A DNA stretch of 64,000 nucleotides, from the NCBI RefSeq assembly GCF_004087915.1, contig NZ_CP035108.1, positions 2,108,001 through 2,172,000 on the forward strand, in the 5' to 3' direction. This stretch comes from Geovibrio thiophilus. GTDB lineage: Bacteria; Chrysiogenota; Deferribacteres; Deferribacterales; Geovibrionaceae. A program made the position numbers and the translations under genes. Shown here in pieces: positions 58,101-64,000 of the stretch (position 1 is its first letter; every line of letters begins with the position of its first letter). The notes beneath the pieces were generated by a model, which saw nothing but the letters and a program-made list of their open reading frames with translations, did not search any database and was not told where the DNA came from.

Positions 58101-59879
58101 CACATTTATATAAAGCCCGTGTCCGTTTGAGGACGGTTCAAAAATGTCCTGCTCATAAACGTTCAGCCCTAAGTTGTCGATTATAGGCATAAGCTCGGTG
58201 AGCAGAAGGCGCTTTTTGGAATATATCCTCAGCACCGCCTTGCCGCCCGTGAAATGCAGAAGGGAGGAAATGTCCTCCTGCCTGCGTATCCTCACTATAT
58301 CAAGGTACGCGTCCTCCGGAGTATTTTTGCTTTTGTACGCCTCACCGAAGTAGAACTCGAATCCGGCGAAAACCTCGTCGCATTCATGACCGAGACGATC
58401 CCGCAGAACCTCGTAAAGAGCGGAATCCCAGTCTTTAAGCATTGATGTTATGCTGTTTTTCAGTTCCTTTTCATCTATGGAATCAAGCACGTCCGTATCA
58501 TTAAGCATCATATGAAAATGCAGAAAGCTGCGCTTATGCTGATCCTCACGAACGGAAATATCCATCATTCTGCCGCCGAAAAACTCCTCAAGAAAATCTT
58601 TTATGCTCATCACAAGCTCAGATGAATAGCGGGAAAGAGGCATTGCCATGAAGAAGATAAGGTTTTTCAGCGGACGAAAGTCATGATAGGAGATGCGTAT
58701 CTGGTTTGCCCCCTGCATAGTGAGTATCAGCTCCAGAAGCTCGGTCAGCGCACGGCTTGAGAGATTGAATATCTCTATCTTCGGGTAATCGTCCAGTATG
58801 TCACGAACCCATTTATAGTCGTGGGAACCGGTGACAAAATTGAAATAGTCCAGCGTTGCCTTTATCTTGTCCCGCAGAATACTGATTTCGTGCGGCGGGC
58901 ATTTGTGCGCCTTGCTGGAGAAGAGCCCTGTGATGTAAACGAGACGCATTTTCGTCCCCTGCCTGTCCACAAACAATACTCTGTCAAAGTTTGTGCGGCG
59001 CTTAACCTTGCTTATGCCCACTGCCTTGTCAACCACAACGGGATACCCGTCAATGGTGTTGAGCCTGCCGTCCTTTACGGAACGGGCGAGAAGGGCATAG
59101 TTGGGAACCTGTCCCATGAGAGAAAAAACGCCCGTGTCGGAGAATGTTTTAAACTCCTCCGACTCGTCAATCTCCACAATACGGGTTCCCTGAAAGATGA
59201 AGTTGTCATCCATAAGCCACTGGATGAACTTCGCCACATCCCCGTTGCGCTCACGGTATTCCATGAAGAGCGAGCTCATAACCTCTTTCATTTTCGGAAA
59301 ATCATCCACCGCAGCGGCGACATTTTCATATATAGAGCTTATTTCCTTTTTAATATCTGATATTTCATTTTTATTCAGCCCTTCGAGAAATATCACCACG
59401 AATGACTCATTGCTCACCCCGAGGCGGGACTCGCTTATTTTAACAATCTCGCCGCCGCGACCTCTCTCTATGCCGAAAATGGGATGGATTACGAATATCT
59501 TATGCTCTCTTATATTCTGCAAATATTCCCACAGCGAATCGAAAATGAAGGGTCTGTCGTCCGTGGCGATGGAGAAAATGCAGAAATTGCCGATGAAAAA
59601 CGGGAGCTCCTCTGTCAGATCGGCGTTAACGGAGATCTTCTTTTTTTTCCGTCCTTCGAGCTTTGCGTAGAGATGTCTGTACAGCCCTGTCATATCCTCA
59701 TCGGAAAGGAAGCCGACAAAATTCTGCGGAAGATGGTTCATCAGTACTTTCGCAAACTCATAAAAGGGTGTGCCTTTGTATTCGGCGAACACTTTTTTAT
59801 GCCTTTGGTCAAACTGGCTTCCTTTGTATTTGGCAAGATCGTTTCTGGTGAGGCAGGAAATAGTTGAAAAACTGTTCAT
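55176..59879 (-). CDS. Large NAD-specific glutamate dehydrogenase (GDH-180 type)
   Basis: 1567 residues, typical of the GDH-160/180 class. The first 650 residues are a regulatory region with ACT-like parts. The catalytic core begins near 775 with [27 protein letters not shown], continues with [14 protein letters not shown] (catalytic lysines) and [17 protein letters not shown] near 960 for NAD binding. It deaminates glutamate to 2-oxoglutarate and ammonia with NAD, usually for catabolism. GGGGTG precedes the ATG. It leads a coupled operon with an M16 peptidase and an NTPase-TPR protein. The 293-base gap upstream is AT-rich; I see no clear promoter or gene in it. Confidence 0.93.
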   Translation of the reverse strand: [1567 protein letters not shown]

Positions 59880-60172
59880 AAAAACACCCCGTTACATCAA
59901 GTTAATAAGACACAGGCGGAAGAAGACGTGTCCGTGTTTGAGCACTAAAATTATGTTAACACAAGGAGATTACTTTGAAAACAGTATAAGATCAGAGCGG
60001 CTCCCATACCTCCGATCAGCTTTTTAGGTTCATAACACCTGAAAAAAATATGCAGAATTTCGCTGGGATGAGAAGTTTAAGGCAGAATCAAGGATAAAAA
60101 TTAATAAGAAAGAAAAGTGAACCTAAAATTTCGCTTATAATGATAAAAAAAATATAAATTTTTATGAAAGAA

Positions 60173-60751
60173 TTACTCCAGTACTGCGATATACTGTCCG
60201 TTGCCCACAGTGAGGAGGCATGTTGTGAAATCAGAATCCTTGTTTACCGCAGACATAAAAGCATCCATCTCGCCTTTATGAGATAAAGCGTTGTCTGCCA
60301 CTAGAGAACCTCCTCTTCTGAGAATCCTTTTTATATCTGGAAGCCAAGAAGTGTACGCAGATCTTTGCGAGTCAAGAAAAATAAAATCATATGCGTCTGA
60401 TTGGGCATTCTTCAGAAAATTTCCTGCATCATCAATAACCTGCTCAATTAATGCTGTTAAATCCGCCTTTTCAAAATTTGTTTTCGCCATTTCAGCCTTA
60501 ACTTCGGAAAAGTCAACTGTAGTTATTCTGCCGCCAGTGTAACCTGCTCCTACGGCAAGCCATATGGTTGAGTATCCATTTGATGTGCCTATCTCAAGGA
60601 TACTTCTTGATTTTGCAGCTTTGATGAACACTGTGAGGAACTCACCGGTATCTTTTGTGATATTAAGCATTTTATGTGATCTTTCGGTTTGGGACGAATC
60701 GTTTCTGCTCCCGAATTCCTCAAGCTCTGCAAGAAGTTTATCAAGCTCCAT
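60173..60751 (-). CDS. SAM-dependent O-methyltransferase-like protein
   Basis: 192 residues. SAM-binding motif ILEIGTSNGYSTIWLA near 50-65, then TTVDFS, and FIFLDSQRSAYTSWLPDIKRILRRGGSLVADN for the later motifs, as in the class I O-methyltransferase family 3 (catechol O-methyltransferase-like). GGAGG precedes the ATG. It is separate from the alaS operon upstream (145-base gap containing a REP-like motif). Substrate unknown. Confidence 0.8.
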   Translation of the reverse strand: MELDKLLAELEEFGSRNDSSQTERSHKMLNITKDTGEFLTVFIKAAKSRSILEIGTSNGYSTIWLAVGAGYTGGRITTVDFSEVKAEMAKTNFEKADLTALIEQVIDDAGNFLKNAQSDAYDFIFLDSQRSAYTSWLPDIKRILRRGGSLVADNALSHKGEMDAFMSAVNKDSDFTTCLLTVGNGQYIAVLE

Positions 60752-60856
60752 AATGAACCTCCGCTGTTTTGGTCATTATAGCATAAAACAAAAAGAGAAT
60801 GCAAAATATCAAAGATTGAGGACTGAACAAAAATTAGATTTTATCAAAAAACAAGT

Positions 60857-60886
60857 GAGCGCTTCTTCGCTGACGCTCAGAATGAC
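60857..60886. repeat. REP-like motif
   Basis: GAGCG ... CGCTC inverted repeat within GCTTCTTCGCTGACGCTCAG, ending in AATGAC, the pattern of REP-type palindromes. It lies between the cheX and methyltransferase genes. Confidence 0.5.
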
Positions 60887-60896
60887 ACTGAACCGA

Positions 60897-61364
60897 TTAC
60901 GCTTTATCTTTAAGCGCTACTTCGAGAACGAATATCTTATTATTAAGGTGAAACTTAACGCCTATGCAGATAAGGTTTGCGGGACGCTGAATTGTGTGCC
61001 CCTTGCCGATGATAACATTGGGAACTGATATGTTGAATCTTCTGCCCTTGTCGGAGAAGTGTTTTTTCGTGCTGCCTGCTATCATGTTGACGAGTTCTCC
61101 CACTGCGTCACCAGCGTCATTATTGAGCTCGGTGAGGGGTTCGCCAATAAACTTACTGGTCACTTCCAGCGCGAGGTCTTCGGGAAAACTGATGGAGACG
61201 AAGCCTATGAAATCACCCACAACGCCGATGGCTCCGGAGATGTCATAATACAGCCGTTCGTCCGACTTTATGTAAAGATCCCCTTTTTTTACCTCAAGTC
61301 CGACCATAGTGTCGAAAACGCTGATTGTCGAAGATATAAAGGGATTTACAAGTTCGGCCTTCAT
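60897..61364 (-). CDS. cheX: CheX-type chemotaxis phosphatase
   Basis: 155 residues, the full length of the family. The active-site signature GELVNMIAG near 90-98, with Glu and Asn two apart, matches CheX and CheC phosphatases of phospho-CheY. There is one such motif, as in CheX. GGAGG precedes the start by 8 bases. It is last in the alaS operon, 46 bases after the Nudix gene. The chemoreceptor at 12328 indicates a chemotaxis system in this organism. Confidence 0.85.
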   Translation of the reverse strand: MKAELVNPFISSTISVFDTMVGLEVKKGDLYIKSDERLYYDISGAIGVVGDFIGFVSISFPEDLALEVTSKFIGEPLTELNNDAGDAVGELVNMIAGSTKKHFSDKGRRFNISVPNVIIGKGHTIQRPANLICIGVKFHLNNKIFVLEVALKDKA

Positions 61365-61410
61365 CGGTTCCCCCTCCGTAAGCTTTTCAGCTAAGTTAAT
61401 TCAAAAAGAA

Positions 61411-61986
61411 CTAAATGTCCAATGCTTTTATACATCTAAGAAAGTTATCTACAAACTTCGCCGTCAGCCCCCAGATTATATCATCGTCATATCTGTGAAA
61501 ATATACTGTTCTGACTTCGCCCTGCCTGACCCAGCGTTCCGTCCACGATGTGCGGGTATCCGTAAAATAGGCTACAGGAACTTTGTACACCCTGTCCACC
61601 TCATCCGGCGAGACGGTCATATTAAACGGCCTGCTTATCAGCCCCACAAAGGGAGTGACACGAAAACCCGCCTTGGAAAGCTGATCATCCAGAGCGCCGA
61701 TTATTGAAATCTGCTCTCTTTTGATGCCTACCTCTTCAAAGGTTTCACGCAGGGCGGTTTCTTCTAGGTTTGCGTCCTCAGGCTCGCAAACTCCGCCGGG
61801 GAAAGAAACTTCTCCGCCGTGGGCATTGAGCATAACCGGACGTTTTGTAAAAAGGATCTCCGCACCGCAGCCGCCGATTATAACAGGCACAAGCACTGCC
61901 GCCTTGACAGACGTTGCAGGCAGGGTGCGGCGTTTATACCCTGCCAGAGCCTCTTTTATATCCTCAGACAAGCATTCCTTCAACAA
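61411..61986 (-). CDS. Nudix hydrolase, CoA pyrophosphatase-like
   Basis: 191 residues. The Nudix box GGVCEPEDANLEETALRETFEEVGI near 80-105 is complete. The preceding VLFTKRP and following DQLSKAGFRVTPFVGLI match the NudL/YeaB CoA-pyrophosphatase branch. The start is uncertain: a TTG at 61986 lacks a well-spaced ribosome site, while a TTG at 61971 has AAGGA before it and would give 186 residues. Either start overlaps the end of alaS, so expression is coupled. Confidence 0.82.
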   Translation of the reverse strand: MLKECLSEDIKEALAGYKRRTLPATSVKAAVLVPVIIGGCGAEILFTKRPVMLNAHGGEVSFPGGVCEPEDANLEETALRETFEEVGIKREQISIIGALDDQLSKAGFRVTPFVGLISRPFNMTVSPDEVDRVYKVPVAYFTDTRTSWTERWVRQGEVRTVYFHRYDDDIIWGLTAKFVDNFLRCIKALDI

Positions 61987-64000
61987 TGCCTTTTACCGCA
62001 GAGAGAGCAGCATCGGTCATGCCGGGGTTCTTTCCCCCTGCCTGAGCCATATCCGGTCTGCCGCCGCCGCTTCCGCCCGCTATTGCGGCAACCTCTTTTA
62101 TTATGCTGCCTGCTTTTATTTTATCCGTGAGGTCTTTGGTCACCCCGCAGAGGAACATCACCTTTTCGCTGTCCGCCGAAGCCGCTACAACGACACCTGA
62201 GCCCATTTTATCCCTTGCCGTGTCCGCAAAATTGCGCAGGGAGTCAACATCCGCTCCGTCCATGCGGGAAACAAGGAGCTTAACGCCCTTCACTTCCACA
62301 ACCTCTTTCATCATATCGCCCGCTTTGGCGGAGTTCAGTTTGTCAGAGAGCTTGCGGATCTCTTTTTCCTGCTCTTTTATGGTGGCGTAAAGCTCGTTTA
62401 TTTTATCCTCTATCCCTTCCACACCGGCTTTGAGGGTGAGGGAGACGTTTTTAAGCACTCTCTCGCTGCGGCTTACATGCTCAACCGCGCCCGCGCCCGT
62501 GAGCGCCTCAATCCTGCGCACACCGGAGGCTACGGAGGTTTCCGTGACTATTTTGAACAGACCTATGTCCCCTGTTCTGTCAACGTGGCAGCCGCCGCAA
62601 AGTTCCACAGAGAATCCGGGAACCTCTATAACACGGACAGTGTCGCCGTATTTCTCCCCGAAGAGAGCCATAGCACCCTTTTTCATAGCGGCTTCCTTAG
62701 TCTCCAGAGCTGCGCTGACATCTCTGTTTTCCATGATGCGTCTGTTGACAATCTCTTCTATTTTCTCAATTTCATCAGCGGTCACCTGAGTGTAATGACT
62801 GAAATCAAAACGGAGCCTATCGGGAGAAACCATTGAGCCCGCCTGACGGACATGATCCCCGAGCACCATCTGAAGCGCCTTGTGAAGAAGGTGCGTCGCT
62901 GTGTGGTTGCGCTCTGTCGCCTGTCTGGCTTCATCATCAACCGCCGCAAAAACCCTGTCGCCCGCTTTTACGGAACCGACTTCCATTACGCCCTGATGAA
63001 CAATAAGTCCGTCGCCGAACTTTTTAGTGTCCGTAACACGAAAGAGGGATGTGGCTGTTCTGATAACGCCTTTATCGCCGGTCTGACCGCCGCCTTCGGG
63101 ATAAAAGGGCGTCTGCTCAAGGACAATCTCCGCCTCTTCGCCCTCTTTTATAATGTCGCTTGTATCGCCGTTTTTGATGATAAAGCTCACCGTTTCTTCC
63201 GCCTCAAGGCTTTCGTAGCCCACAAATTCGGAGGAAATCTTTGATTTCAGCTTTCTGTATATGGTGGAGACGCTTTCTACCCCGCTGCCTGCCCATGATT
63301 TTTTCGCTCTTTCCTGCTGGGCTGCCATTTCAGCGTTAAAGCCTGTTACATCAAGCTCAAAGCCGGCATCCTCGGCTATATCGGTAAGCAGATCCGTGGG
63401 GAAGCCGTACGTATCGTAAAGCCTGAAAATTTCTGTTCCGGGAATGAGTTTCTGAGCCTGATACTTAACAAAAAGCTCATCAATAAGCTTCATTCCAATG
63501 GCAAGGGTTCTTCCGAACTGCTCTTCCTCTGTGGAAACAACCTTCTGAACATAGCTTTTCTTGTCGGCAAGCTCAATGTAATGCCCTTTCATAAAGTCAG
63601 CTACGAAGCCGCAGACCTTATTGAAGAACGTGCCCTCGAAGCCGAGCATTTTTCCGTGGCGCATCGCTCTCCTCATTATTCTGCGGAGAACATAGCCCCT
63701 TCCTTCGTTTGAGGGGAGGACACCGTCAGAAATGAGAAAAGTTGTGGAACGCGCGTGATCCGCAATGACCCTGAGGGAAACATCGCTGTCGGCTCCCGCG
63801 CCGTATTTAACTCCGGCGAGTTCCGCTGTGAACTGTATAATAGGCTGAAAAATATCAGTGTCGTAGTTGCTGGTAACGCCCTGAACAACAGAGGCGATGC
63901 GCTCAAGCCCCATGCCTGTGTCTATGCTGGGTTTGGGGAGCGGCGTCATAGTGCCGGAGGCATCACGGTTGAACTGCATGAAAACAAGGTTCCACAACTC
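61964..64000 (-). CDS. alaS: Alanyl-tRNA synthetase, C-terminal part (gene continues beyond the window)
   Basis: 678 residues, reaching the last base of the window with the frame open (GluLeuTrpAsnLeuVal), so the N-terminal about 200 residues are missing. Present are the end of the catalytic domain (LVFMQFNRDASG), the tRNA-recognition region, the editing site HTATHLL near 357-363 and CGGCHVDRTGDIG, and the C-Ala domain. Enzyme charges tRNA(Ala) with alanine. Its stop overlaps the Nudix start. Confidence 0.95.
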   Translation of the reverse strand, partial: ELWNLVFMQFNRDASGTMTPLPKPSIDTGMGLERIASVVQGVTSNYDTDIFQPIIQFTAELAGVKYGAGADSDVSLRVIADHARSTTFLISDGVLPSNEGRGYVLRRIMRRAMRHGKMLGFEGTFFNKVCGFVADFMKGHYIELADKKSYVQKVVSTEEEQFGRTLAIGMKLIDELFVKYQAQKLIPGTEIFRLYDTYGFPTDLLTDIAEDAGFELDVTGFNAEMAAQQERAKKSWAGSGVESVSTIYRKLKSKISSEFVGYESLEAEETVSFIIKNGDTSDIIKEGEEAEIVLEQTPFYPEGGGQTGDKGVIRTATSLFRVTDTKKFGDGLIVHQGVMEVGSVKAGDRVFAAVDDEARQATERNHTATHLLHKALQMVLGDHVRQAGSMVSPDRLRFDFSHYTQVTADEIEKIEEIVNRRIMENRDVSAALETKEAAMKKGAMALFGEKYGDTVRVIEVPGFSVELCGGCHVDRTGDIGLFKIVTETSVASGVRRIEALTGAGAVEHVSRSERVLKNVSLTLKAGVEGIEDKINELYATIKEQEKEIRKLSDKLNSAKAGDMMKEVVEVKGVKLLVSRMDGADVDSLRNFADTARDKMGSGVVVAASADSEKVMFLCGVTKDLTDKIKAGSIIKEVAAIAGGSGGGRPDMAQAGGKNPGMTDAALSAVKGIVEGMLV

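Overview
The window reads as chromosomal DNA of a Gram-negative, respiring, motile or chemotactic bacterium. Moderate-GC genes are separated by AT-rich gaps. Several features together point to the Deferribacterota (relatives of Geovibrio or Denitrovibrio): a three-gene archaeal-type glutamate synthase, a very large NAD-glutamate dehydrogenase, an F1 operon with both b' and b subunits but no a or c genes, two divergent feoAB pairs, a neelaredoxin-type superoxide reductase, and sensors with periplasmic c-type heme motifs. The phylum assignment is inference from gene content, not a database result.

Layout. 1-276 is the tail of an unknown protein. 425-5503 (minus) is the glutamate synthase operon: amidotransferase, FMN/ferredoxin subunit, then GXGXG/FAD/ferredoxin subunit. 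It sits behind a leader of about 280 nt with its own promoter. 6037-12223 holds a histidine kinase with an HDOD protein, a SLAC1/TehA-type channel, a reductase-like/HxlR pair and a four-copy tandem repeat array. 12328-16122 has a heme-binding chemoreceptor and two SAM methyltransferases. 16331-20949 has a membrane-embedded LuxR regulator, a large lipoprotein and an AraC regulator. 21037-27206 (minus) is the ATP synthase F1 operon, interrupted between atpG and atpD by repeat elements. 27654-37308 has c-di-GMP enzymes, an MBL hydrolase, an anti-sigma-like ATPase, a phosphohexomutase, ispG, a heme-GGDEF-EAL protein, a Crp/Fnr regulator and two small genes. 37389-46327 has an M3 peptidase, divergent feoAB operons, a small secreted protein with a five-copy repeat array, and superoxide reductase. 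46450-51218 has metH and a class II photolyase. 51215-59879 (minus) is a translationally coupled set: NAD-GDH, M16 peptidase and an NTPase-TPR protein. 60173-64000 (minus) has an O-methyltransferase, then cheX, a Nudix hydrolase and alaS (truncated by the window edge).

How the genes connect. Glutamate formation (GltS) and oxidation (GDH) lie in one window. Iron uptake and superoxide reduction are close neighbours, as expected for an anaerobe or microaerophile. Signalling is rich: chemoreceptor, CheX, histidine kinase, HDOD, GGDEF and EAL proteins.

The most unusual non-coding signal is a family of hairpin elements at about 11.7, 22.9-23.3 and 45.3 kb. They share a core and a TCC-centred hairpin apex, but their stems differ from locus to locus while staying self-complementary. 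At each locus they have been duplicated in tandem together with neighbouring DNA. Several promoters also place the start codon at the predicted transcription start, suggesting leaderless mRNAs. No tRNA, rRNA, CRISPR array, transposase or phage gene was recognised.
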